DNA of 64,000 nt from Thalassotalea sp. Sam97 (GTDB lineage: Bacteria > Pseudomonadota > Gammaproteobacteria > Enterobacterales > Alteromonadaceae). How positions within the stretch are numbered: position 1 is the stretch's first letter; the number at the start of each line of letters is the position of its first letter. The notes beneath the pieces are model-generated. The model ran no database searches. It saw only the letters and a list, made by a program, of their open reading frames with translations, and was not told where the DNA came from. The position numbers and the translations under genes were made by a program. The stretch spans positions 1,364,001-1,428,000 of the forward strand of contig NZ_CP166919.1 in the NCBI RefSeq assembly GCF_041379765.1. The letters are read 5' to 3'. Of the stretch, positions 24,783-33,567 are shown in pieces.

Positions 24783-26693
24783 ATGCCTATCATTACGCTT
24801 CCTGACGGCAGTCAGCGCAGTTTCGACAACGACGTTTCTATTATGCAAGTGGCAGCCGATATCGGTTCAGGCCTTGCAAAAGCGACCATCGCTGGTCGTG
24901 TTAATGGCGAGCTAAAAGATGCTTGCGAACTTATCAGCGAAGACAGCGAACTGCAGCTTATCACCTCTAAAGACGCCGAAGGATTAGAGATTATTCGCCA
25001 CTCATGTGCGCATTTATTGGGTCACGCAATTAAACAACTATGGCCTGACACAAAAATGGCGATTGGTCCGGTTATCGATAACGGCTTCTATTACGACGTT
25101 GACTTAGAACATAAGCTAAACGATGAAGACCTAGCAAAGCTTGAAAAGCGTATGCAGGAATTAGCTAAGAAAAACTACGACGTTGTGAAAAAGACCGTGT
25201 CATGGCAAGAAGCACGCGAAGCATTTGCTGCACGCGGTGAAACGTACAAAATTGAAATTTTAGACGAGAATATCTCGCGTGATGATACCCCTGGTTTGTA
25301 TCACCATGAAGAGTACATTGACATGTGCCGTGGTCCACACGTACCAAACATGAAGCACTGTCACCACTTTAAACTGATGAATGTTGCCGGTGCGTACTGG
25401 CGTGGTAACTCAGACAACAAGATGTTACAGCGTATCTACGGTACTGCTTGGGCAGATAAAAAAGCCCTTAAAGCGTACATTCAACGTTTAGCTGAAGCTG
25501 AAAAACGTGATCACCGTAAAATTGGTAAGTCATTAGACTTATTCCATTGGCAAGAAGAAGCGCCGGGTATGGTGTTTTGGCACAACGACGGTTGGACGAT
25601 TTATACTGAACTTGAACGCTTTGTTCGTGAAAAATTACACGAGTATGATTACGATGAAGTAAAAGGCCCAATGATGATGGACCGCAGTTTGTGGGAAAAA
25701 TCAGGTCACTGGGACAAATACGCCGACAACATGTTTACCACAGAGTCGGAAAAGCGTGAATATGCTATTAAGCCAATGAACTGTCCAGGTCACGTTCAAA
25801 TCTTTAATCAAGGTTTAAAATCGTACCGTGACTTGCCATTACGTATGGCAGAATTTGGTTGCTGTCACCGTAATGAACCAAGTGGTGCATTGCACGGTTT
25901 AATGCGCGTTCGTGGTTTTACTCAAGATGATGCACACATTTTCTGTACTGAAGATCAAGTACAAGACGAAGTGAGTAAGTGTATCAAAATGGTATACGAC
26001 GTGTATTCGTCGTTTGGCTTTACCGATATCATGGTTAAACTATCAACGCGCCCTGAAAAACGTATTGGTAGCGATGAGATTTGGGACAAAGCCGAGCTTG
26101 GTTTGGCCAATGCGCTTAAAGCTAACGACATTGCGTTTGAATACCAACCGGGTGAAGGTGCTTTCTACGGTCCGAAAATTGAGTTCACATTACTTGATTG
26201 TTTAGGTCGCCATTGGCAATGTGGTACGGTACAATTAGACTTTGCTCTACCAGGCCGTTTAGGTGCAACGTATGTTGGTGAAGATGGTGAACGTCACGTT
26301 CCTGTTATGATTCACCGTGCTATTTTAGGTTCACTTGAGCGTTTCATTGGTATTCTTATTGAAGAATATGAAGGCAAGTTCCCACTGTGGTTATCACCTA
26401 TGCAGGTTTCGGTGATGAATATTACCGACAAGCAAGCGGAATATTGTCAACAAGTTGTAAAAAAACTGAAAGAAAATGGTTTTAGAGCAAAAGCAGACTT
26501 GCGTAATGAGAAGATAGGCTTTAAAATTCGCGAGCATACACTAAAACGTGTTCCTTATTTATTGGTTGCCGGTGATAAGGAAATGGAAGCAGGCGAAATT
26601 GCCATCCGTACACGTAGTGGTGAAGATTTAGGAAAATTGTCTGTAGACGAGTTTATTGCGAAAATCACAGAAGAAGTGAACGCTCGTACTTAA
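24783..26693 (+). CDS. thrS: Threonine--tRNA ligase
   Basis: 636-residue class II synthetase charging tRNA-Thr, with editing of Ser-tRNA-Thr. Domains in order: TGS (1-60, ITLPDGSQRSF), editing domain with HxxxH (SCAHLLGHA, about 74-78), catalytic core with zinc-binding cysteine (MNCPGHVQIF, about 335) and class II motifs (RMAEFGCCHRNEPSG, then VPVMIHRAILGSLERF), and C-terminal anticodon-binding domain (LSPMQVSVMNI to the end). ATG 24783 follows GAGGAAT. infC comes 50 bases later, the conserved thrS-infC-rpmI-rplT arrangement. Confidence 0.97.
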   Translation: MPIITLPDGSQRSFDNDVSIMQVAADIGSGLAKATIAGRVNGELKDACELISEDSELQLITSKDAEGLEIIRHSCAHLLGHAIKQLWPDTKMAIGPVIDNGFYYDVDLEHKLNDEDLAKLEKRMQELAKKNYDVVKKTVSWQEAREAFAARGETYKIEILDENISRDDTPGLYHHEEYIDMCRGPHVPNMKHCHHFKLMNVAGAYWRGNSDNKMLQRIYGTAWADKKALKAYIQRLAEAEKRDHRKIGKSLDLFHWQEEAPGMVFWHNDGWTIYTELERFVREKLHEYDYDEVKGPMMMDRSLWEKSGHWDKYADNMFTTESEKREYAIKPMNCPGHVQIFNQGLKSYRDLPLRMAEFGCCHRNEPSGALHGLMRVRGFTQDDAHIFCTEDQVQDEVSKCIKMVYDVYSSFGFTDIMVKLSTRPEKRIGSDEIWDKAELGLANALKANDIAFEYQPGEGAFYGPKIEFTLLDCLGRHWQCGTVQLDFALPGRLGATYVGEDGERHVPVMIHRAILGSLERFIGILIEEYEGKFPLWLSPMQVSVMNITDKQAEYCQQVVKKLKENGFRAKADLRNEKIGFKIREHTLKRVPYLLVAGDKEMEAGEIAIRTRSGEDLGKLSVDEFIAKITEEVNART

Positions 26694-26743
26694 CAATAAG
26701 CTTGGTTACAGATTTACGTTGAGTTCTTTTGGAGGAACAGACT

Positions 26744-27286
26744 ATTAAAGGTGGTCAGAAAGGCGGTCGTAAAGAACCGCAACACAAGTTAAACGGCGAA
26801 ATTACCGCTCAGGAAATTCGCTTAATTGGCGCAGATGGTGAACCAGCAGGTGTGGTTTCATTAAGCGAAGCATTAGAGGCAGCGGAAGTTGCAGGCGTAG
26901 ACTTAGTGGAAATCAGTCCAACGGCCAAGCCGCCAGTTTGTCGTGTAATGGATTACGGTAAGTTCTTATACGAAAAGTCAAAAGAACAGAAAGAGCAACG
27001 TAAAAAGCAAAAACAGATCCAGGTTAAGGAAATTAAATTCCGTCCTGGCACTGACGAAGGCGACTATCAGGTAAAACTACGCAACCTGAAGCGCTTTTTA
27101 GAAGGTGGGGATAAGGCCAAGGTAACATTACGTTTCCGTGGTCGTGAAATGGCCCACCAGGAGTTAGGTATTGAATTGCTAAATCGTGTTAAAGCGGATT
27201 TGCAAGACATCGCTCAAGTCGAATCTTTCCCATCTCGCGTGGAAGGTCGTCAAATGGTGATGGTACTGGCTCCAATTAAAAGATAA
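26744..27286 (+). CDS. infC: Translation initiation factor IF-3 (AUU start)
   Basis: 180 residues, the size of E. coli IF-3. It blocks premature joining of ribosomal subunits and checks the initiator codon. The N-terminal domain begins KGGQKGGRK...NGEITAQEIRLIGADGE, the C-terminal domain ends SFPSRVEGRQMVMVLAPIK. I place the start at ATT 26744, preceded by GGAGGAA with seven-base spacing, because this rare AUU start is conserved in gammaproteobacterial infC and lets IF-3 repress its own translation. The TTG at 26729 that opens the frame lies before and within the Shine-Dalgarno. A terminator follows, so rpmI-rplT are at least partly separate. Confidence 0.95.
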   Translation: MKGGQKGGRKEPQHKLNGEITAQEIRLIGADGEPAGVVSLSEALEAAEVAGVDLVEISPTAKPPVCRVMDYGKFLYEKSKEQKEQRKKQKQIQVKEIKFRPGTDEGDYQVKLRNLKRFLEGGDKAKVTLRFRGREMAHQELGIELLNRVKADLQDIAQVESFPSRVEGRQMVMVLAPIKR

Positions 27287-27305
27287 TTCTTGGTCTTTAA
27301 AGTAG

Positions 27306-27338
27306 AAAGGCCTCATTCGTAAGAATCAGGCCTTTTTC
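27306..27338 (+). terminator. Terminator between infC and rpmI
   Basis: Stem AAAGGCCT / AGGCCTTTTT with a 13-base loop. May terminate or attenuate thrS-infC transcripts. Confidence 0.85.
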
Positions 27339-27476
27339 ACCTTGGTTATCTTTTTGATCACTAAATGTAGTTGATTAGTGGTCGTTAGGTGGTAACAGAG
27401 GCTCAACAAGTGATTAAGTATTTAATCCGCCCCATGTTACTGAATATTTTGGCATATTAAATGCGGAGTAATTTCC
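27339..27476 (+). promoter_or_regulatory. rpmI-rplT leader, candidate L20 autoregulatory region
   Basis: 138-base leader after the infC terminator. It contains a CACTAA...TTAGTG hairpin (27358-27380) and complementary stretches near the rpmI ribosome binding site (ATTTAATCCGC and GCATATTAAATGCGG). L20 represses rpmI-rplT through a structured leader in E. coli; a similar role here is inferred only. Confidence 0.35.
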
Positions 27477-27674
27477 ATGCCTAAAATGAAAAGCAATAAA
27501 GGTGCAGCTAAGCGCTTTAAGAAAACTGCTTCTGGCGGTTTCAAATGCAAACAAGCCGGTCTACGTCACATCTTAACTAAGAGACGTACCAAAGTTAAGC
27601 GTCACTTACGTGCAAAATCAATGGTTGCTGCTTCTGATATCAAATCAGTAGTATCAATGTTGCCTTACGCTTAA
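27477..27674 (+). CDS. rpmI: 50S ribosomal protein bL35
   Basis: 65-residue very basic protein of the large ribosomal subunit. MPKMKSNKGAAKRFKKTASGGFK...LTKRRTKVKRHLR is the unmistakable L35 sequence. ATG 27477 follows GCGGAGTAA. It is followed after 16 bases by rplT, with which it forms the usual pair. Confidence 0.97.
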   Translation: MPKMKSNKGAAKRFKKTASGGFKCKQAGLRHILTKRRTKVKRHLRAKSMVAASDIKSVVSMLPYA

Positions 27675-27690
27675 TAGAGGAGAGTAGAAC

Positions 27691-28044
27691 ATGGCAAGAG
27701 TAAAACGCGGTGTAGTAGCACGTCGTTCTCACAAGAAAATCCTAAAGCAAGCGAAAGGTTACTACGGTGCTCGTAGTCGCGTATATCGCGTTGCTTTCCA
27801 AGCTGTAACCAAAGCTGGTCAATACGCATACCGTGACCGTCGTCAACGTAAGCGTCAATTCCGTCAACTTTGGATTGCTCGTATCAACGCAGCAGCTCGT
27901 CAAAATGGTTTATCTTACAGCAAGTTCATCAACGGCTTGAAAAAAGCTTCGATTGAAATTGACCGTAAGATCCTAGCTGACATCGCAGTATACGATAAAG
28001 CAGCTTTCACTGTACTTGTAGAAAAAGCGCAAGCGGCTCTATAA
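27691..28044 (+). CDS. rplT: 50S ribosomal protein bL20
   Basis: 117-residue large-subunit protein needed early in 50S assembly and a known translational repressor of its own operon. It begins ARVKRGVVARRSHKKILKQAKGYYGARSR, the basic tail that threads into 23S rRNA, with a globular C-terminal part (LWIARINAAARQNGLSYSKFINGLKKA). GAGGAGAG lies nine bases before ATG. The operon ends in a strong terminator. Confidence 0.98.
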   Translation: MARVKRGVVARRSHKKILKQAKGYYGARSRVYRVAFQAVTKAGQYAYRDRRQRKRQFRQLWIARINAAARQNGLSYSKFINGLKKASIEIDRKILADIAVYDKAAFTVLVEKAQAAL

Positions 28045-28063
28045 TAGCGGTGACGTGAGTTTT

Positions 28064-28092
28064 GAAAAGGACGCTTCGGCGTCCTTTTCTTA
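28064..28092 (+). terminator. Rho-independent terminator of rpmI-rplT
   Basis: AAAAGGACGC-TTCG-GCGTCCTTTT, a perfect stem with a stable UUCG tetraloop and following T. Confidence 0.95.
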
Positions 28093-28247
28093 TTCTCTTA
28101 GAGTGTTTTAGGGTGTTTATTGCCAACGTATTTTAGGTTGTTTACAGCCTTATGTGTTTAGATACGTTGCCAATAAATACAAAGCACATCAGCTATTGAT
28201 GCCATAGGGTAGACAGAGGCTGGCGTGCATACATTCAGGGAAAAAAT

Positions 28248-29351
28248 ATGAGCCTTGCTAACAAAGTACTAGCCGTCAATAATGACTTACCAATTCGCAC
28301 TAATTTACCTGTTCACAGTGGTAAGGTGCGCTCTGTTTACTGGTTAACAGAAGAAGATAGCCGCCGTCTGATTATTGAAAAGGGCTATGATGTTGCCAAA
28401 AACACACCTCTAGCGATTATGGTCATCTCTGACCGTATTTCTGCCTTCGATTGTATCTGGCACGGTGAAAATGACATGCGTGGCGTACCAGGTAAAGGTG
28501 CAGCACTTAATGCCATTTCAAACCACTGGTTTAAACTGTTTAAAGAAAACGGTTTGGCGGACAGCCATATCCTAGATATTCCACACCCATTTGTATGGAT
28601 TGTGCAAAAAGCAACACCGGTAAAAATCGAAGCGATTTGTCGTAGTTACATCACAGGTTCAATGTGGCGCGCGTATGAAAAAGGTGAGCGCGAGTTCTGT
28701 GGCATCGAAATTGGCGAAGGCTTACAGCGCGATCAAAAGCTAGATGAGTTGTTAATTACCCCGTCAACCAAAGGTATTCTTGAAGGTATTGAAGGTGTTC
28801 CAGCGCAAGACGATGTCAACATTACTCGCAAGAACATTGAAGATAACTTCGAGGCGTTTAACTTTAAAGAACAAGCAGATATCGACTTGTACGAGAAGCT
28901 TTTGAAAGATGGTTTTAATGTTATCTCTAATGAATTAGCGAAGATTGACCAGATTTTTGTCGATACCAAGTTTGAATTTGGTTACGTAAAAGATGCTGCT
29001 GGTAATGATAAACTGATCTACATGGATGAAGTGGGTACACCTGATTCGTCTCGAATTTGGGATGGTGAGCAATACCGTGCTGGTAAGGTTGTCGAAAACT
29101 CGAAAGAAGGTTTCCGCCAGTTATTACTTAACTACTTCCCAGATGCAGATATCTTATTAAATAAAGACCGCATGGATGAGCGTGAAGCGCTTGCGCGTGA
29201 TAATGCCTTACCTGAAGAGGTATTAATGCAAGTGTCAAATACCTACACAGGTATTGCAGAGAAAATCACTGGTGAGAAAATAGTGATCAGTGACGATCCC
29301 AAAGCCGAAATTGTTAAGATTTTAAAAGAGCAATACGATCTTATTGCTTAA
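28248..29351 (+). CDS. purC: Phosphoribosylaminoimidazole-succinocarboxamide synthase (long form)
   Basis: 367-residue SAICAR synthase, ligating aspartate to CAIR in purine synthesis with ATP. Motifs include SGKVRSVYWL (N-terminal ATP-binding strand), ISDRISAFDCIW, EAICRSYITGSMWRAYEKGE and the C-terminal PDSSRIWDGEQYRAGK. It is much longer than E. coli PurC (237) and belongs to the long form common in Alteromonadales. ATG 28248 lies near GGGA. It stands alone with its own terminator. No clear PurR-like operator was seen. Confidence 0.95.
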   Translation: MSLANKVLAVNNDLPIRTNLPVHSGKVRSVYWLTEEDSRRLIIEKGYDVAKNTPLAIMVISDRISAFDCIWHGENDMRGVPGKGAALNAISNHWFKLFKENGLADSHILDIPHPFVWIVQKATPVKIEAICRSYITGSMWRAYEKGEREFCGIEIGEGLQRDQKLDELLITPSTKGILEGIEGVPAQDDVNITRKNIEDNFEAFNFKEQADIDLYEKLLKDGFNVISNELAKIDQIFVDTKFEFGYVKDAAGNDKLIYMDEVGTPDSSRIWDGEQYRAGKVVENSKEGFRQLLLNYFPDADILLNKDRMDEREALARDNALPEEVLMQVSNTYTGIAEKITGEKIVISDDPKAEIVKILKEQYDLIA

Positions 29352-29375
29352 TTAGATACAGCATATAAATTATAT

Positions 29376-29416
29376 AAAGCCCTTGCATGTCGAATGACGT
29401 GCAAGGGCTTTTTGTT
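29376..29416 (+). terminator. Rho-independent terminator of purC
   Basis: AAAGCCCTTGCA / TGCAAGGGCTTTTT stem around a TGTCGAATGACG loop. Confidence 0.93.
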
Positions 29417-29503
29417 GTGCGCCAAGACCTAACAACATTGAGATAACAACACGAATAAGACTAGAGATTCACTTCATGTGATAAAGGTGATAGGTTTGAG
29501 GCC

Positions 29504-29734
29504 TTAGCGTTTTGCTAAACACTCACCTTGCTCCATCATCCAGTAGGCAGTGTTGCCGACAACGGCAATCGAACCAGACACTATCGCTGAGACTGGTAAT
29601 AGCAATCCTGCGCCGACAATTTGACTTAAGAATGCTGCTTTGCAGTCGTGATTGTTTAAGCAGTTTATCGCTTTAAAGTTTCCGAGTTGTTCGACAGTCA
29701 ACTCAATACGTTTCTTCTCAATTTGGCATGTCAT
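29504..29734 (-). CDS. Small hypothetical membrane protein
   Basis: 76 residues with four cysteines (C3, two around 25-31, C72) and one strongly hydrophobic segment (about 38-65, IVGAGLLLPVSAIVSGSIAVVGNTAYW). The N-terminal half (KKRIELTVEQLGNFKAINCL) is amphipathic. I do not know its function. The ATG at 29734 lies two bases from the base of the terminator stem of the upstream transporter gene, so expression would need readthrough or a promoter inside that stem. A chance frame cannot be excluded, but composition and topology look protein-like. Confidence 0.5.
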   Translation of the reverse strand: MTCQIEKKRIELTVEQLGNFKAINCLNNHDCKAAFLSQIVGAGLLLPVSAIVSGSIAVVGNTAYWMMEQGECLAKR

Positions 29735-29735
29735 A

Positions 29736-29788
29736 TCAAAAAGCTCAGCGTTAATTGTTAACAGGGTTAACGGCGCTGAGCTTTTTTC
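29736..29788 (-). terminator. Long terminator hairpin after the lysine-riboswitch transporter
   Basis: 13-bp stem AAAAAGCTCAGCG / CGCTGAGCTTTTT with an inner TTAA...TTAA loop. T runs on both strands make it potentially bidirectional; here it should stop the transporter transcript on the minus strand. Confidence 0.85.
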
Positions 29789-29843
29789 GTTTATACGGCT
29801 TGAATGCGCTTTATAGTAAAGCGAGTATATCTCGGTTCTTTAG

Positions 29844-31427
29844 TTACGAAGCATTGGCTTGTTTGTCTTGTTCGTTACCAAGGCTTATCAAGCGCAATAA
29901 GCCCACTAGTCCAACAAAGAACAAACTAGTGACTAAAAACGCCATGCTCGTCGATAGGGTAAAGCCAACGACAATAAAGCCAACAGCAGAAATAGCGGCG
30001 ATAGACAGTGCATACGGCAATTGCGTGGTCACGTGATCAATGTGGTGACAGCGCGCGCCGGTTGACGACAATATGGTGGTATCGGATATCGGCGAGCAGT
30101 GATCACCAAATACCGAGCCAGCTAATACTGCCGATAGCATAGGTAGCATCAAGGTAATGTCGGCAGCCGCGGCCATATCGCCAGCAATAGGCAGCATAAT
30201 TCCGAAAGTGCCCCATGAGGTACCGGTTGAAAATGCCATAAAGCCCGATAAAACAAACAGCAGTACTGGTAGCCACGCTAAGTCGATATTACCTTGCGTT
30301 AACGATGACAAATAGCTGCCGGTTTTCATATCGCCGATAACACTACCTATGGTCCAGGCAAACAATAAGATTAAAATCGCACCTAGCATCGAATGCGCGC
30401 CATTTTTAGCGGCGATAAAGATATCTTTTGCAGCAATGCGCTGACGCAAAACACTTATCAGTGTCGCCGCAAGGCCGACTAATGCACCATACACCAATGA
30501 CATTCCCACATCGGTATTTTCAAAAGCTGCGAATAAGTTAAACGCTTTATTATCGCCAGCCAACGCTTGCGCGCCGGTATAAATCATAAAGCCAACGGTG
30601 GCAATGACCATGAGCAAAATAGGTAAGATTAAATCACTGGCTTTTGCATTTACTAACGTCGCACTTTTTGGCGTGTTATCTGCCACATCAACTTTTGCTA
30701 GATCGTGGCCTTGACTGGCGCTGTGCTCATGACGAGACATTGCCCCGACATTGATATCAAAAATGATCACCGCGAACACCAGTAGCAGGGCAAAAACCGC
30801 ATAAAAATTCATTGGAATTGCCGCTAAGTAGGCACTTAAAGGTGAATATTCTGTGATCCCATGGGTTGCTAAAATGCCGGCCATAATGGTCATAATGTAG
30901 GCACCCCATGATGATAACGGCATTAATATACACATCGGCGCCGCGGTTGAGTCGAGAATATAGGCGAGTTTTGCTCGTGAGACTTTGTACCGATCAGTAA
31001 CTGGACGAGAGACGGTACCAACTGCAAGTGAGTTAAAGTAGTCGTCGACAAAAATAAAGACGCCAAGAAACGCAGCTAATAACTTAGCACCGCGTTTGCT
31101 TTTAATTTTACTCATTGCCCAGTTGGCAAAGGCGAGGGTAGCGCCACTGACGCTTAACAGTGAGGTGATCATGCCAAGTAGCAATAAGAAGGCAATAATG
31201 GACATGTTCCAACTGTTGATACCGCCGTCTTCGATAAAGACACCGCCGACAGTCGAGGCGACGTACGAGGCACTACTGAGTAGATCAAAATTGTTGAGTA
31301 ACAATGCGCCCAATAAAATACCAAGCCCTAAAGCAATAATAACTTTACGGGTGATGATGGCGAGCATCAATGCCAAAAGAGCCGGTAATACCGACAGCAT
31401 AGAGTGTGAAAAATCGTTTAATTCCAT
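29844..31427 (-). CDS. lysW: NhaC-family transporter, predicted lysine transporter
   Basis: 527-residue inner-membrane protein with about eleven or twelve transmembrane helices, of the NhaC Na+/H+ antiporter family (PALLALMLAIITRKVIIALGLGILLGALLL, FVDDYFNSLAVG, STGTSWGTFGIMLPIA, SVFGDHCSPISDTTILSSTGA). By family alone it would be called a sodium-proton antiporter, but a complete lysine riboswitch precedes it on the same strand, and NhaC-like proteins under lysine riboswitches in gammaproteobacteria have been predicted to be lysine transporters (LysW). I start at ATG 31427; the frame stays open to 31586 only because it runs through the riboswitch. The substrate is inferred from regulation. Confidence 0.85.
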   Translation of the reverse strand: MELNDFSHSMLSVLPALLALMLAIITRKVIIALGLGILLGALLLNNFDLLSSASYVASTVGGVFIEDGGINSWNMSIIAFLLLLGMITSLLSVSGATLAFANWAMSKIKSKRGAKLLAAFLGVFIFVDDYFNSLAVGTVSRPVTDRYKVSRAKLAYILDSTAAPMCILMPLSSWGAYIMTIMAGILATHGITEYSPLSAYLAAIPMNFYAVFALLLVFAVIIFDINVGAMSRHEHSASQGHDLAKVDVADNTPKSATLVNAKASDLILPILLMVIATVGFMIYTGAQALAGDNKAFNLFAAFENTDVGMSLVYGALVGLAATLISVLRQRIAAKDIFIAAKNGAHSMLGAILILLFAWTIGSVIGDMKTGSYLSSLTQGNIDLAWLPVLLFVLSGFMAFSTGTSWGTFGIMLPIAGDMAAAADITLMLPMLSAVLAGSVFGDHCSPISDTTILSSTGARCHHIDHVTTQLPYALSIAAISAVGFIVVGFTLSTSMAFLVTSLFFVGLVGLLRLISLGNEQDKQANAS

Positions 31428-31489
31428 GTGTGTTTCTGTAGTTATAGAAACGCAAAATCGAAGAGTGCAACAGCAGTGTGGCAAGATAC

Positions 31490-31654
31490 TTCGTAGCGCT
31501 CCATAGGTTATTACTATGGCAGTGTTACGCTTATTCAACGCAACCCCAACAATGGATGTTGATGCATCACTTTGTTTCGGCGACAAACCCTTTCATCATG
31601 ACTTATAGGCATCACCCTAACCATGATTACTGATGTGTATCGCACCTCTACTTA
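31490..31654 (-). promoter_or_regulatory. Lysine riboswitch (L box)
   Basis: Read on the minus strand, the core elements are present in the right order: AGAGGTGCGA after the P1 5' strand (GTAG, 31651-31648), AGTA, the GATGAAAGGG / GTCGCCGAAACAAA block (31594-31573), TTGCGTTGAATAAGCGTAA, and TGGAGCGCTAC closing P1 (CTAC, 31496-31493). This agrees with the B. subtilis lysC leader segment by segment. Downstream, a GTTTCT/AGAAAC hairpin (31432-31451) abuts the start codon, and a CGAAG...CTTCG pairing with ATTTT is possible, so control may be translational or by attenuation. Confidence 0.95.
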
Positions 31655-31795
31655 ATGAACGGTCTGTGTACCGTCTATGTGCTTCATTGTGCATGATATT
31701 TTTGAAAAAAACAAAATGCACAGCGAATGCTTGCGCTAATTATAACGGCTGAAAAAGTTTTTTCTGTAATCTAAATGTAAAACTCGCCGACAGGG

Positions 31796-31832
31796 GTGTA
31801 AAAAGCCACAATCGCTGAACGATTGTGGCTTG
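31796..31832 (-). terminator. Rho-independent terminator of mltD
   Basis: AAGCCACAATCG / CGATTGTGGCTTTTT on the minus strand. Confidence 0.9.
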
Positions 31833-31864
31833 AATTTACTTATCAATAAGTAGTATTAGAGCCA

Positions 31865-33475
31865 TTAAATACTGGTAATGTTTACTGATAGTTTTAGCAT
31901 TTGCCCAGGTTGTAGGTATTTGCCTCGATTGAGATTGTTCCATTTTTCAATGTCACCAATCGACACATTAAACTTATTGGCAATACGAGCTAACGAGTCA
32001 CCTGATTTAACGCGGTAGTTAATGTTGCGAACAACCGTATTTCCTGAGGCACTCTTTTTCGCGTTATCATTAGCGTTGGTCCAAATGGTGAGCTTTTGTC
32101 CAAGACGCAACATGTCCTTTGGTGCGAAACCATTCCATTTAGCAATTTGCTTACTACTGACCTTATATTTTTGACCAATATCCCATAGCGTATCGCCTCG
32201 TTGCACGGTATGAACCAATTTTTTGCCACTGCCTTTTTTTGAAAGTTTTGACAAACGCACTTGTTCATATGACTTGTAACGATCCAGCGATTGCGTTGCT
32301 GTTGGGATCAACAAGTATTTACCGGTGCGAATGCTGTTATCCGCCATGTTGTTGGCTTCTTTGATAACCGTCACCGTTGTGTTAAAACGACGAGCGATTA
32401 CCGACAAGCTGTCGCCACTCTTGATTCTGTAACGTTGCCAGCTTAAACGGTCTTTTTCTTCCAGTTTTGCAAGGCGCTGTTGAAAAGCCTCCACTTTATT
32501 GTTTGGTAACAACAAAGAGTGCGGTCCATCTGGCGCGGTCGCCCAACGGTTAAAACCAGGGTTCAATGCATGTAACTCGTCAACCGTTAAATCAGCCATG
32601 TCAGCAGCCAATGCTAAATCGAGCTGTGAGCCAATATCAACCGATGAAATCACCGGCTTGTTGGCAATGGCATATAACTCCACATTAAAGCGTTGTGGGT
32701 CTTTTACAATCTCAGCAAGTGCGAGTAATTTTGGCACATAGTCACGCGTTTCTTTTGGCAATTTTAAGTGCCAAAAGTCAGTCGGTTTACCTTTGCGCGC
32801 ATTGGCTTTCATGGCACGAGACACTCGGCCTTGACCTGAGTTATATGCCGCAAGGGCTAATAACCAGTCGCCGTCAAAGCGTTCGTTTAAGTACTTAAGG
32901 TACTTAATGGCAGCTTGCGTTGATGCAGCAACATCACGTCGGCCGTCATACCACCAGTCTTGCTGTAAACCAAATTGTTTACCCGTACCAGATAAAAACT
33001 GCCACATACCCGAAGCACTACCGTGTGAATAGGCAAACGGGTCGTAGGCACTTTCTACGACGGGTAATAATACCAACTCAATTGGCATATCATGCTTTTC
33101 GAGCTCTTCGGTTACGTAATAGATAAACGGCTCGGCACGCTTTGCCACACGATCTAAGTACTTTTGATGTTTAGCATACCAATTACGGTGTGCGCGTACT
33201 TGAGCATTATCTGGAATGTCGAAACTAAGCTGGTTACGAATACGATCCCAGATGTTGTCGACAACGACCAATTCGTCTTGATCGGCCAGTGGAATATCCA
33301 CATCGTCTTTTGGGTGAATAACGTTCGCTGACTCATCAGCATACAATGCTTCGAAAATATCGACATTGTTAGCGACAATGTTGTCATTTATATTCGATGA
33401 TGAAGTCGACGGTTGATTAGCGCTTTGACACCCCACTAATACCGCTAATGAAAGGGGAATTAAAATCTTCTTCAT
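31865..33475 (-). CDS. mltD: Membrane-bound lytic murein transglycosylase D
   Basis: 536-residue lipoprotein cleaving peptidoglycan glycan strands to 1,6-anhydro-muropeptides. The signal peptide ends in the lipobox LVGC (C16). The SLT domain has catalytic E141 in VVESAYDPF, followed by SGMWQFLSGTGKQFGL and AALAYNSGQGRVSRA-like ALAAYNSGQGRV. Three LysM domains follow at about 349-392, 421-464 and 488-532, one more than in E. coli MltD (two). Position between the lysine transporter and gloB on the same strand as gloB; in many gammaproteobacteria mltD and gloB are adjacent, so this is conserved context. Confidence 0.95.
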   Translation of the reverse strand: MKKILIPLSLAVLVGCQSANQPSTSSSNINDNIVANNVDIFEALYADESANVIHPKDDVDIPLADQDELVVVDNIWDRIRNQLSFDIPDNAQVRAHRNWYAKHQKYLDRVAKRAEPFIYYVTEELEKHDMPIELVLLPVVESAYDPFAYSHGSASGMWQFLSGTGKQFGLQQDWWYDGRRDVAASTQAAIKYLKYLNERFDGDWLLALAAYNSGQGRVSRAMKANARKGKPTDFWHLKLPKETRDYVPKLLALAEIVKDPQRFNVELYAIANKPVISSVDIGSQLDLALAADMADLTVDELHALNPGFNRWATAPDGPHSLLLPNNKVEAFQQRLAKLEEKDRLSWQRYRIKSGDSLSVIARRFNTTVTVIKEANNMADNSIRTGKYLLIPTATQSLDRYKSYEQVRLSKLSKKGSGKKLVHTVQRGDTLWDIGQKYKVSSKQIAKWNGFAPKDMLRLGQKLTIWTNANDNAKKSASGNTVVRNINYRVKSGDSLARIANKFNVSIGDIEKWNNLNRGKYLQPGQMLKLSVNITSI

Positions 33476-33567
33476 GAATTCTCTTATCTACTATTAATGT
33501 TGTTATAAGTGGAATCTTGGTACTACTTATAAAACTACGATTAACTGCTTAACAGACTTCAAAAAAT

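Noticed and set aside
31428..31586. N-terminal extension of the NhaC-family protein
   Set aside because: The extra 53 codons coincide with the lysine riboswitch, which must be untranslated leader.
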